From: Peronospora farinosa
Lineage: Eukaryota > Oomycota > Peronosporomycetes > Peronosporales > Peronosporaceae
Length of the DNA stretch: 27,104 bases
Direction: 5' to 3'
NCBI GenBank assembly: GCA_947646735.1
Contig: CANTFK010000521.1
Coordinates: forward strand, 1-27,104
Positions within the stretch are counted from its first letter, which is position 1. Each line of letters begins with the position of its first letter. A program made the translations under genes and the position numbers. Below, one piece after another: positions 1-9,295 of the stretch. The notes under the pieces were generated by a model, which saw only the letters and a program-made list of their open reading frames with translations, was not told the DNA's origin and ran no database searches.

Positions 1-98
1 AATATGCACTTGAGTCACACGATGCAATTTCGGAACTGTTGTTCATTTTTACCATACAACACAAGCCCTACTGTCCTAACATACATCTCTTTCGTGGC

Positions 99-309
99 CT
101 ATGCCAGTTGGCAAGTACAACCTGGGGACTCTGTGTCAGCACGACTCCCTCTCATACCTTCAACCATGAAGCACACCAACTGCCATTCACATGCCTTGCC
201 ATCCACTGCCAACTGCCAGCAACTTCCACTGTTCTTCAACTTATTCCAAGAGCATGGCCTTCGCTCTCGGCTGTAGGACCAGCAAGAGCATCGCCATCAC
301 GACTCGCAT
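99..309 (-). pseudogene. Possible small secreted cysteine-rich protein, frame broken (left copy)
   Basis: On the minus strand an ATG at 309 opens a peptide with a signal-peptide shape: basic start (MRVV), hydrophobic core (MAMLLLVL) and an AKA motif that could be a cleavage site at residue 18. The frame stops four codons later. A one-base shift near 250-258 would join it to a frame that stays open to a TAG at 99-101 and codes for several cysteines. Small secreted cysteine-rich proteins are common in oomycetes, but no family is recognised. The signal peptide is seen. The frameshift link and the idea of a secreted effector-like product are inference. An intron or chance are alternatives. Confidence 0.3.
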
Positions 310-1185
310 ATCAATCGGTCGTTTTAATAAAATTACTTGGAATTTGTATCCCACGAACGATACTGAAGTCGGGAGAGCGAAATATTTTAGTGTTTTACTT
401 ACAAATAGCAAGTGCAAAGAAGAGCGACAAGCCAGTGTTTCGAAGCGATATTTTTACAGAACAGACGCGAATGGAAACCTCAATTGGACGTAGCACTTTA
501 TTTTACTGCGTCGAAAGTGAGGTTTGTATATATTTACGCCATCGAATCGCCCTCTCAATCGCCAGCTTGGAATCGAAAGACTCAGGCCGCTATATTTGTC
601 ACTCTCTATACTAGCACTGACGATCTGTCTCGTCAGACTTTCTTGGATCCATTTGGCTTAACAGCCACAAGCAACGCAAACACCGTTGCGGACATTTAGA
701 CGTCGCGATGGACAAACCAGTCGGCATGATTCGCACCCACATCCATTTACGTTTTTGCGACACACTATCAGATTTAACAGATACCGACTTGAGGTGCAGC
801 TAGTCGTCACGCTTGTCAAGTTTACACGACGCAACATCTACTTGTCTTTAGCGGCTGAGATGTTCATGCATTTTCATCGTCACATTGTTGCATTATTCAG
901 CATTTGGGCTAAAAAACGATCTATACTGCGCCAACTCGATCGTTTCATGCATGTGCTGAGTAGCCAAGCCTAGGTAGTCAATCGGAGACATTGTGAACGG
1001 AAATTATATTGAAGAAGAGCGACCCCTGATTGTGAAAAGAGGTGGACGCAGCACTACTAATACTACAATCAGAATAAATTTGGCTCTATATTTCTTGAGC
1101 TGACCCAACATAACGTCAGGGAGCTCGCAGTACCATAGCAAAGCGCTTCACTTGCCGATGTCAAGCTATATGTTCCTTAGAATCG
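310..1185. other. Region without a recognised gene (left arm)
   Basis: 876 bp between the possible secreted-protein start and the end of the EGF-like pseudogene. The longest open frame is 686-973 (+, 95 codons, basic and histidine-rich). It is also open in the right arm (26384-26674), but near-identical arms make that weak evidence of selection. A further open stretch at 978-1107 lacks an ATG and is preceded by an AG that could be a splice acceptor. It would be the tail of a gene convergent with the EGF-like gene, but this is weak. An imperfect hairpin lies at 478-522. No domain is recognised. Confidence 0.45.
478..522. repeat. Imperfect hairpin, decayed left copy
   Basis: CCTCA at 478-482 pairs with TGAGG at 518-522, and an inner stem should pair TTCGACGCAG-type sequence with CTGCGTCGAA. 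On the left the 5' side of the inner stem carries substitutions (TTGGACGTAG) that break it. The right-arm copy (26839-26882) is perfect. Confidence 0.6.
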
Positions 1186-2257
1186 TCACACTAAGGAAAC
1201 TATGTGTGCTCTTGGAGTATGGCCTGTGTGTCCAGCGGCAAGGTCTCGCAGACCCACTGCACCAACTCCTTCAGCCGAAGCAAGCGCATTGGCGTATTCC
1301 TCCGCCTCCTGCTGCTGCTTCCTTTTTCGTATAATATATACTACCCACAGAACCGTGCCGAGCATGATAACCACTGCGATCACAAGGATAAAGATAAGCC
1401 AGCCTGTATGGATGCCACTTTTTGTTCGTCGACCCGCTGTCGGCCACTTTCGAAGAGCCCGAAGTAAAGGATCTTAAAGCATCAGAGTTATGTACGTTGT
1501 CGGAAGGCGGATCGTCTGAAGTATAAGTAGATGAAATCTTCTGCGTCTTCGTAAACCCTTCGTCTGGGGTGTCCGTAGATCCGCCTCTAGGTGAGCTGTG
1601 GTGCAGTGACGTCCTCCACACCAGAGTCGTCATCAAGTATTTTTCCAAGCCGAGTCACCGTTGCCAATGGACGAATATTTCGTGGGGGTGGCTTTCGTTG
1701 ACCGTGTAGTGCAATCTCGCACTTGTTTCCACTGTAGCCATTTTCACAAGTGTAGCTAAAATTGGGCGTTTTGCCAGGGCTTAACGACACCATATTACAC
1801 GATCCCTGACCATTGCATCGCACTCCACTCACACTGCATTCACCTTGGCACATAACCCTGATAGTCAATCTCTCAGCCACTCAACATCATACAACCCCAG
1901 AATATGACTTACCACTGCATGAAGTACCTCCGTAGTACGCATCGCATCGCGAAAGGGACACGCATTTATAGATGCCTTTGTTCCCTTGTAAAACTGCACA
2001 ACCTTCACTACAGTCACTATACGGTCTCCATAGACAAACGAGTCTTCCACTATCATCCGACGGACAATTGCCCATCGACGAACCACCACATACTGTGGAA
2101 GGTACACACGCTTGGGCAGCAGTGTCAGAATCACCCGCAACGCACGTCTCGCCCCATGCGCAATCCGCGTGCTGGTACAAGCGATTGCTGCTTGCAAGAC
2201 CTGCACGGGACCCTGAAAAGTCAGAAAAAGGAATGAAAGAATTCCAAGAAGCGGCAT
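1186..2257 (-). pseudogene. EGF-like type I membrane protein, frameshifted copy
   Basis: Left-arm duplicate of the gene at 25112-26176. It begins at the ATG complementary to 2255-2257 and ends at the stop at 1186. Against the right copy it has a 1-base deletion near 2168 (in the first cysteine-rich part), changes near 1710, an extra T in a T-run near 1640, an extra base near 1602, an extra T near 1422 and two extra bases near 1195. The frame is therefore broken into pieces at 1887-2180, 1587-1880, 1271-1648 and 1186-1383, which still show the cysteine-rich exon, the EGF-like region and the membrane segment. The intron boundaries are conserved. It could be a dead duplicate, or its sequence could be of lower quality; the clustering of indels in one arm fits both. 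Confidence 0.85.
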
Positions 2258-2498
2258 GGCGTCACGAATTTAATATTGTCGAGAGATTTGTGCACTGATC
2301 CATCATGAAGTGATAGCGGTAGACAATTAATAATGAACCTGTTATGGTGAACACGGAACAAAAAAAAAGTCAGTGGCTGCAGAATGAGATAGTGAGTGAA
2401 GCAAAAAACGGTGCTATGCTGCAAAACCTAGCCACATCAAATCCCACACTTTGCATATTTTTTATGTTTAGGGCTTTGCGATGGCCTCCTAAAAACCT
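2258..2498. other. Upstream region of the EGF-like pseudogene
   Basis: AT-rich spacer equivalent to 24872-25111 in the right arm. It would hold the 5' leader and promoter of the EGF-like gene. No core promoter motif is clear enough to mark. Confidence 0.4.
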
Positions 2499-2750
2499 TT
2501 ACCTGTAAGTAAAAGAGCCTTTCATCCAAGGTACAGGGGACGGTTCGCCACTATGCCGAGGTTCTCTGTCACTGCCCGTCGTCGCACTTGGTTGCCTTAT
2601 GGAACATGAAAGCAATAACATATTGCATATGCTTATCGCATCATCATCATGCGGTTTTTTACTGCAGCCTGTTTTTTGTCGACAAATACCAAATCTAGAC
2701 CTAGTTATCAATAGATACTTTTTATCACATCCAATTATGGTACCCGGCAA
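2499..2750 (-). pseudogene. Unidentified reading frame, shortened left copy
   Basis: Copy of the frame at 24620-25000. The left arm lacks one T in the sequence reading GCCACTATGCC (near 2550), which shifts the frame and cuts the product to 83 codons. The product is not recognised. It contains a run of His/Asp from a GATG-type triplet repeat near 2640. Confidence 0.4.
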
Positions 2751-2761
2751 AGCCTCTAGGC

Positions 2762-2776
2762 TGTCGGCTAGGAGTT
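2762..2776 (+). repeat. 15-bp direct repeat, outer copy
   Basis: TGTCGGCTAGGAGTT occurs here and again at 3391-3405, exactly flanking a 614-bp segment. The second copy is the start of an LTR-like sequence. This one could be a long target-site duplication of that start, or the start of another LTR copy. Confidence 0.75.
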
Positions 2777-3390
2777 GAGAAGAACAGACCGTCTATTTCA
2801 AGCATTAAGGATTGGTAAGATGTCTGGAGTGCTTCTACCAGGACTCCGTCATTCTTCGCCTCGCTGGCTCAATCTGCTGGCTCGAGACGTCGGGCGTCAC
2901 GGGGGACACTCCGAAAAGGGCACGTGGAATCGGGTATCCAGCCCGAGGTGTAAACAGAGGCTCAATGATCGCAACAAGCGCCGGGCACCACACCGATCAG
3001 TCCCGATCGACCGCTGATGCACCTGGACGGGGCCGATCAATTCACGTTCTTGGCAAGTTCACTTCGTGGGACCGAGATTTGCGCTTGGCGATCGAATCGG
3101 CGGCTTGAAGGCTGACGTAGAATAGCAGGAACTATCGGGGAAGAAGGGAATGATAACCGCGGTCGTCGATCCTCTCCCCCAGGGGTGACAGGGTTGGTGC
3201 TCCCCTTACGGTTCGCAACGCTGCGCTTGCCCCCCATAGCGCACGCAGCAGAGGGAAAACCTCCCCCCTCTTATCCTGGGCCTCCCGTTGGAGGGACTTC
3301 CCGCCCTGGTCTGAGGGGGCCGGTTGACCGGCTCTTCGGAGGTCTTCGTCTCTTGGCCGTTGTTGCTCGAAGGCGCGAATTGGGAATTAG
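2777..3390. mobile_element. GC-rich segment between 15-bp direct repeats
   Basis: 614 bp, clearly more GC-rich than its flanks, bounded by identical 15-bp repeats. The pattern fits an insertion with a 15-bp target duplication, placed inside the start of the 151-bp LTR-like sequence. No poly-A tail and no terminal inverted repeats are visible, so a typical LINE, SINE or cut-and-paste element is not supported. Open frames of 80 codons (2775-3017) and 98 codons (2812-3108) overlap, and neither is recognised. Confidence 0.35.
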
Positions 3391-3541
3391 TGTCGGCTAG
3401 GAGTTATAGCCTGGGGCTATGCCAGCCTGGCATGGCCTACCCTTATTATGCTTTTTGGGAGGCCCTTATAAATTACCCCTTTACCTGCACTCCCACAATC
3501 AAATACAGAAAAAGCATATATTTCCCAGACGCCAGCTAACA
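3391..3541 (+). mobile_element. LTR-like sequence, 151 bp (left)
   Basis: It begins TGTCGGCTAGG and ends with the complement of TGTTAGCTGG, which gives imperfect terminal inverted repeats and TG...CA ends as in LTRs. It contains a TATA-like CTTATAAAT near 3465-3475. It is followed directly by a short frame that starts at 3541 with an Ala/Val-rich stretch from a GCCGTT triplication. An LTR of a small retroelement is the best reading, but no partner LTR was found. Confidence 0.4.
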
Positions 3542-3888
3542 TGAGCGATGGGGACACCACTCCTGATGCCGTTGCCGTTGCCGTTGCCTCTGCCGACATG
3601 TCCGTAAGTACAATGGCAAGATGTCTAGCCAAATTACCGAGTCCGTAAAAAGGGGGTACTTCTTTAAATGAGAATTGGAATTCTTTTTGCGCGCGTCCAT
3701 GAAAGCTGGCAAGATTAATCGATACGATGCACAGTGTAAATTTACGCAGAAATTTAGAAGGCGGCTCGATCGAAGAATTTGCTAAAGCATTTGGCAGAAA
3801 AGTGTAAGGAGGTTACAAAAGCCCGTAGGATTGCGTATGATAGATACCCACATCAAGGTAGAGCATCGAACCTTTTTACCTATAATTT
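3541..3888 (+). pseudogene. Fragment of an unidentified protein, cut by E1
   Basis: An open stretch from the ATG at 3541 and a shifted stretch from about 3620 read as a basic, aromatic-rich polypeptide with stops and frameshifts. It ends where the E1 LTR begins at 3889. Its place just after the LTR-like sequence suggests gag-like coding sequence of the same small element, but no gag motif is recognised. Confidence 0.25.
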
Positions 3889-4334
3889 TGTAACGAGTCA
3901 ATGGTTACACAAGTACGTTAGGTATATGATAGGTCTAAAGGGTACGTACCTCCCACTTGGGTGAGGCACATCAGTGTGACCCACCTTCGTGAATGTAAAA
4001 TCCCTTAATGGATTCACATTGAAGGGGATGACGCCCAGTTGGGACTAAGCGTCATGATGGCGTCACATGCGGACGTCATTAGCGAGCTTAAATATTTTTA
4101 AGCTCGCACGTAGAGATACGCTTTTAAAGAGACGCGTATCCAATTTTTGCATACTACACCAATCAGTTGTTAAATTTACATTTATTAAGTTTTTGCCAAA
4201 TATATGTCAGTCTTGAATTTACTACATTAAACTCACTGCGCGCAGAAAGACTGGCAACAACTTGTGCGACACAATTGGTGTTGTCTTAAGTTCGTTGAGC
4301 AGTTCGCTTGAAGCGATCGGCAACGGTTGTTACA
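3889..4334 (+). mobile_element. E1 gypsy element, 5' LTR (left)
   Basis: 446 bp that begin TGTAAC and end GTTACA. The first 21 bases fold back on themselves (TGTAAC, nine bases, GTTACA), a start also seen in the solo LTR at 13417-13877. A perfect 11-bp-stem hairpin lies at 4082-4107 (GCGAGCTTAAA, loop TATT). The following 380 bp form an untranslated leader before gag. The 3' boundary rests on the matching termini only, since no clear primer binding site follows. The five bases before it are AATTT, and no 3' LTR is in the window to confirm the target duplication. Confidence 0.7.
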
Positions 4335-4718
4335 CCGCTTTAAGCGCCGACCAACACCACCACCGCACGCGGAGGTAAGACGGTTCAATTTCTTCCACAC
4401 GCTACTTGAGGGCGTGTTCTAGTAACACGTGGCAGCTCTTAGAAATGCCCGTCTACACTTTGTAACAATGGTAGTGTTTCCCACGAACCGTCTTTTTGAG
4501 CGTGCGTGAGTACGGATTCTCAGTATGGATTGGAAGGAATTTTTATCATCTCTCCCAACATTATAGGGAGGTGGATGAGCCCTTGGCGCAGGGACTTTGT
4601 AAAATAGCCCTGACCAACCTCTTGAATTGTTCTCATGAGCAACATGTTGCTCAGTTAGAGTAATTCGAGGCGGTTGGCTCGGACAGCGTAGAATAGTGTC
4701 CGAGCAAACAGCTAAGCC
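4335..4718 (+). other. E1 leader between LTR and gag (left)
   Basis: Untranslated leader of E1, also present at 22652-23035. No TGG-initiated primer binding site lies next to the LTR. No reading frame fits gag before the ATG at 4719. Confidence 0.5.
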
Positions 4719-5460
4719 ATGGCTAACTCCATCAGTAAGGCTAAAGATGAGCTTTTGCGTGAGCAAGCTCGGAATGAGGCGCTCAACAGAACTGTTAAGA
4801 CGCTCTCGTCCCGGTCTAATCAGCCAAGGACCATTCGAATGGACGCTACGAAGTTTAATGGGACTGCCCACATACGATTGTCCACTGGCTTTTAGCCGTG
4901 GAGCAATGCGGTATGGTGAAGCTCATCGAAGACGACACCAGGATGGTGTCGTATGCCATGTCAAATTTGCGTGGCAAAGCGTCAGAGTGGGCTTATTCTG
5001 CGCTTATGACAAACTACGATGCGTTTCCATCATAAAAGATCTTTAAGGCAAAGATTTGCGCCATGTATCAGCCGCCTATAAATGAAGTATAATTTCAGGC
5101 GCGCTTCTTTGGAGCACGACAAGCGAAAGTTCTCTGCAAGAGTATGTGCAGGAGATGCGTTCGCTGTCGGCGTCCATTAATGAGGAGCCGATACCGAAAC
5201 GTATCAAGGTGGCCACGTTCATGAATGGACTACGGCGCAGCCCATCGCGTCAGGCCCTTTTTAAAAAAGTGCCAAAGACGATGGAAGAGGCAATTGACAT
5301 TGCCATGGTTAAGGAGAAATCCTACAACAGTGCCTCGGCGACAGCCTATCACAGGCCGTCGTCCGAGAAGTCGGATGTCACTCCTATGGAGTTAGGTAAT
5401 GCAGATGTTATCTGCTGCAGGTGCGGCAAGTGAGGCTATATGATGGCTCGCTGCAATGCC
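4719..5460 (+). pseudogene. gag: E1 gag (capsid and zinc knuckle), broken
   Basis: The ATG at 4719 opens an N-terminal region rich in Lys, Glu and Arg. The frame stops near 4894 and continues in other frames through a capsid-like region (4880-5100), then runs in frame at 5146-5433. The last part has the retrotransposon-gag pattern (EYVQEM-like helix, FMNGLR) and ends in a single CCHC-type knuckle around 5415-5455. There a stop interrupts the motif and Tyr stands at the His position. Gag would form the particle that holds the element's RNA. At least three frame breaks make this copy non-functional. Confidence 0.8.
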
Positions 5461-5707
5461 AAACTTGCTGCTGGGGCCAAGGCTTCCAGCGAAAAGTCTC
5501 CCCACCCACAAGGGTGGTTCGAAAAACCGTGCACGTTGCACGGGTTTAAATTCGACCCCCGATAAGTCAAGAAATGCAGGTGCGCAGTATGGTCGGGGTG
5601 CCCCTCTGTTCTGGACTCTGAAGCTATTCCTAAGCTCAGAGTGATTGAACAAATGGTTAGCATAGCCGCTGAGGTACCAGAAGGTCGGACCTCAACCCTT
5701 TTGGTCC
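5461..5707 (+). pseudogene. E1 gag-pol linker, diverged copy
   Basis: Continues the E1 polyprotein past the zinc knuckle. It differs strongly from the right-arm equivalent (21670-21910), with many substitutions and small indels, while the sequence on both sides of the patch is nearly identical. The frame at 5641-5700 matches the right-arm frame in outline. Confidence 0.5.
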
Positions 5708-5992
5708 TTAGCCCTCCATACAAGGGTTTACCAAAAGGGGACCCCCTCCTCATTATTTGGGCTCCCCAAAACTTTTTATTGAAACCCCCGGCTTTGAAAA
5801 AAAAGCCGGAGAGCTCATTAGTCTCTTTGCCAAGATAGCAAACGAGAACACGCGTTCTTTGGTTTACGGCACGGCCCGCTCGTTAAATCATATAGTTTTA
5901 AACTCCCTCTCCTTCTCAGACACTTACTTTTCTTAGAGAGATAGAAGTCCAAGGTATGAAAAGTCGGAAGGCCTCACCCCCTCCCACCCGTG
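5708..5992. mobile_element. Left-arm-only insertion of about 290 bp in E1
   Basis: The right arm reads straight from CTCAACCCTT to TTGGGTGGCTAAATAG, whereas the left arm has about 290 extra bases here. TTGGT occurs at both ends and could be a 5-bp target duplication. Inside are a CCGGCTTT...AAAGCCGG hairpin near 5789-5810 and a pyrimidine-rich end. There are no clear TG...CA ends or terminal inverted repeats, so its class is open. A solo LTR or a fragment is possible. Confidence 0.5.
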
Positions 5993-6396
5993 CTTGGTTG
6001 GCTAAATAGCAGCCATGAATTGACTGGCGTACACGCACAGTCGCTAACTCTACGCAAGACACTGGAAAGATGTGCTCCTGCGAGAGGCTTATGTGGCTGA
6101 TGCTGTGTCCAATACAGTCGAGGGTGCGATGACGGTGTGTCAATCGGCACCAGGAACTACCTAGCTCGAAAGGAGTGGTGTAGTTGGAAGTGCACTGGCG
6201 GAAAGCCAGGTGACACATATTCCGACCCAGGTCGAAAAGACTGGTGTAGTGAATGGGGCGATGACAGGTAGTCATGCGTCCAATAGTCCTGCACAGAGCC
6301 GAGAGCCTGTGGAAGTTGATAGTGGGCCGACATGGAAGTCAAGCGCCACAAGAACCGGCATAGAGTCATGAGTATGGTGCGGTTGGAAGGAGTGCG
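5993..6396 (+). pseudogene. E1 gag-pol linker, second part of the diverged patch
   Basis: Remnant E1 coding sequence with stops in all frames, aligned to about 21268-21670 with many substitutions. High identity between the arms resumes near 6346. Confidence 0.5.
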
Positions 6397-8319
6397 TTGG
6401 ATATAACAGCAACGACACCTTCTTCCAGGTCAAAGGTCGTGGTGACTCGAGCATCGAGCACCAGACGTATTAAGACGATGAAGGGCACGTCGAAACGAGT
6501 GACCCTTGGATCAGTCTCGGTCCAAGAGGACGGACCTACGAACGAGTTGTTCGAGGCCGTCGAAGACAAAATGCCGGAGGCATCCTCACTTGAGGTGCTC
6601 CAACTTGTCTTGGCATCTGCCGAGGAGATAGTAAATCTCTCGGAGATGACGTGGGATATTTTCCTGTCCGAACTAAAGGAAGGAAAGATCCACGCGATAG
6701 TCCTACCAGTTCCAGAATAGAACGTGGTGGACTGTTGCTCGTCGTCTACAATGGACGAGAGCGTCTTGAAAACCGACAAGAAGAAGCAATTTGCTTCTCA
6801 AGGCTGGGATGCCTTGAAGGAAAGCCCGTTTTATGATGTTATGTAATAACACCGTGATGTGTTTCCAACAGAAGTGCCGAGCCGCCTACCGGCCGATAGG
6901 AGAATCAGGCACAAGATTGACCTGGAACCTGTAACCTGGCACCAAGTATTGTGTGACCAGGCAATGGCCGTTGCCGAAGGAACAAGTCGATTAAATCGAT
7001 GAGTTCTTCGACAAGCGAGCTAAGTCGGGAGACGTACGTGAGAGCAAGTCGCCTCACTGCATCCCGACCTTCTGTGTGCTTAAAGCAACAGGTGGATGGT
7101 GCGCGGTTCATGCCTATAACAAGCTGAACACGACCACCATTCCGGCGCAAATGCCGATCCCGAGGAGAAGATTTCTTGTTGAACTCCATGGGAAAGTTAA
7201 CTATCTTTTCCGCGTTGAATTAAGGGATAGCTACTATCAAGTTCTCATGAGAGACACTGGATGTAGCTAAAACGGCAGTAAGCATATGCTGTGGGAGTGG
7301 CTTGTGATGCCACAAGGGTTGAAAAATGCTCTGGCAACATTCAACCGAGTGGTGACTCACGTGATGCGTCAGCACCGTGCCTACGCACCCCATTACTTTG
7401 ACGACGTATTCGTGCATAGTAGAGCCGAGGACGGTCTGAGCGCAATAGAGTCGCACAAGCGTCCTTTAGACGCTGTTTGACAGACTCTGGGTGACGCAAA
7501 ATTGTACGTTAACTTGCAAAGGTGCGTCATAGGGGTCCCCAAGACACCTGTGCTATGCTGCATAATGGGTACACAAGGTGTACGAGCAGATACAGAAAAG
7601 ATGAAGGCTATCAAGGAATGAACACTTTAACGACAAGTGAAGGATCTGCGCAAATCCCTTGGACTCTAATTACTTTCATAAGTATAGCAAGAGTTATGCG
7701 GAGCGGACTAAGCCAATGATGCAGAATGGGCTTGGTCAAAGGAGCAAGTAGATGCGTTCACATCAGTGAAACAATCTCTTGTAGAGGCACCGATCTTGGC
7801 ATTGCCAGACGCGTATTTGCCTTCTAGCTTCGTCTGCGATGCAAGCAATTTTGCAATCGGCAGCGCGCTCATGAAGAAGGATGACAACGGCGTTGACCGT
7901 GTGATTTCGTATCAGTCTCGGCTTTGAAAGCCGCAGAGCTGGATTACCCTGTGCATGGCAAGGAGCTACTTTCAATTAAGTATGCTCTTGTAAAGTTTCG
8001 TGTGCACCTCTTGGGTACCGACCATTTGTGGCTTATACGGATCACGCATCACTGTGGACCGCTATAACTTCATCGCATCGCTGGAGAGATGGCTAACATT
8101 CTTCTCTGAATTTAATTTAAAAGTTGAATATAAGCCAGGTAAGTCGAATGTCTTGGCTGACGCTTTATCGCGCAGACCATATTTCGAGGCAAGTCACCAG
8201 GAAAGTGTGTCTCGTGCTAAGGTACAAGTCGAGTCGTCAACATTGGCAGCCATGATGGCCTACCATGTGACGAGCTCAATGGCACCCGATATTAAGGAGT
8301 GATACAGTCAGGACGAACA
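6397..8319 (+). pseudogene. pol: E1 pol: reverse transcriptase and RNase H, broken (left)
   Basis: Segments in order: an acidic linker frame (6397-6720); the RT N-terminal part at 7076-7270 (HAYNKLN, then PIPRR); the RT palm at 7286-7480 with MPQGLKNA and the catalytic box YFDD at 7394-7405; a frame with the RNase H start near 7795-7930 (VCDASNFAIGSAL); and the RNase H end at 8000-8302 (YKPGKSNVLADALSRR). This is the Ty3/gypsy order. Stops and frameshifts separate the pieces; for example, a TGA near 7478 replaces a TGG kept in the right arm. E1 is cut at 8319 by the E2 LTR. Confidence 0.88.
8316..8319. repeat. Target-site duplication of E2, left side (AACA)
   Basis: E1 reads GACG-AACA up to the E2 LTR start TGTGG. 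On the right arm, the E1 sequence after the solo LTR begins AACATTGTCGCC. Removing LTR plus one AACA restores an open E1 frame from the end of RNase H into the linker before the integrase, which supports this as the real insertion site. Confidence 0.85.
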
Positions 8320-9276
8320 TGTGGAGAAGTGCCAAGGAAATTAGGGCACAAAGAGATATATGAACCGGGGGCAAGAGAGTCTTTGGTCACTACCTAGAGG
8401 GATTGACAACAACACGGCCTCGCAGATCCTCAACATCATACCAGGCCCCAGCATCATGAAGAATGTAAGGACCCAACTATGCAGAGCCGGTACAGGCCCC
8501 AAGGTTCAAGGTCCCTAAGGTCCAAGGGCCCAGGGTGCAGGAGCCCAGGGTACAAGGGTCCCAGGGTACCAGGGCCCAATGCCAGAGGGTGCAGAAACGG
8601 TACACAGAACCCCGAAGGTTACAGAAAGTACAGGTACCAAAGAGCCAGTTTCCCTCCAAGCTTCGACACGTGACACTATCCAGGGCGAAGGGCAGGGTTA
8701 CGCAAGAAAGAACATACAAAGTATAAGATAAATAGACACACTCGAATTTACTTTACACGTGGAGGCTCCAAGCGCCCCTTCCAAGATTCTACGTCGCTAC
8801 ACCTCTTCCGGACGGGATACCTTTTGCCCCCCCCCGACGTCAGTAGGTGTTAGACGGCTCAAGCTACACAAGTTGAGAGGTGTCAAGTAAGTGTCAAAAC
8901 ACCCAACACCCGCTACAGGAAGGGGTTTCCCTACGGGGAACAAGAGAAAGGGGTCCAAGGACCAAGAAACAGTTAGACATCGAAAGGGGTACATAGTACC
9001 AGGTGCATTGCTCTCGACCCAGTCGATTGAGACCAAGAAACCCTGGTCCCGAGTGAAGTATATCCACTCGTGGGCTCACAAGTCCCTCCATACAAGACCA
9101 AGTCGTTAAGTCTTCTGCATCTAACGAGGAGCAAGACCAGCCAAGCCGACGGGTACAGAAGGTGAGACTCAAGGTTGAAGCGACACGGTATTGGGGTACC
9201 CCCTCCGTAAGTCGGCAGTCCGGTGCTGTGTGTGTTTGTGGTTCTCTCACGTTGCTTAAGAATTCACTCCACCACA
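8320..9276 (+). mobile_element. E2 gypsy element, 5' LTR (left)
   Basis: 957 bp with ends TGTGG...CCACA. It is duplicated in inverted orientation at 18389-19364. A GC-rich zone at 8505-8600 is built from degenerate CCCAGGGT-type repeats. An AT-rich TATA-like stretch lies near 8720-8735. The left copy lacks 19 bp found in the right copy (18788-18807), between short TGAG repeats. Frames read through this LTR on both strands are Gly/Pro-rich shadows of the repeats and are not genes. Confidence 0.9.
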
Positions 9277-9277
9277 A

Positions 9278-9295
9278 TGGTGCGCGTGCCCGGCT
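9278..9295 (+). promoter_or_regulatory. E2 primer binding site candidate
   Basis: One base after the LTR, the sequence TGGTGCGCGTGCCCGG starts with the TGG expected for pairing with a tRNA 3' CCA end. Its complement carries CCGGG where a tRNA T-stem would lie. The tRNA identity is not determined. This base is also where similarity between the two arms stops. Confidence 0.6.

Larger units (their letters stand above)
256..9277. repeat. Left arm of a large inverted duplication
   Basis: This segment reappears in reverse complement at 18388-27104. Base 256 pairs with the last base of the window (27104), and base 9277 pairs with 18388. The next inner base differs, so the inner edge is exact and coincides with the 3' end of an LTR. 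The outer edge is not seen, because the right copy runs out at the window end. Pairing sums shift along the arm (27360 at the outer end, 27370, then 27664, 27684 and 27665), which marks net indels: about 290 bp extra on the left inside gypsy element E1, 19 bp missing from the right in the E1 RT, and 19 bp missing from the left in the E2 LTR. Most single-base indels fall in the left copy of the EGF-like gene. Confidence 0.97.

Noticed and set aside
1865..2298. Opposite-strand and shifted frames over the EGF-like gene (1904-2236, 1972-2298, 25071-25466, 25230-25505)
   Set aside because: They overlap the cysteine-rich exon with a clear signal peptide and intron and contain no domain pattern of their own.
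8402..8464. Alternative E2 LTR starts at TGACAAC (8405) or TGTAAGG (8464)
   Set aside because: Neither gives a target duplication with the sequence after the right solo LTR. The start at 8320 gives AACA on both sides, TGTGG/CCACA ends and a continuous E1 frame.
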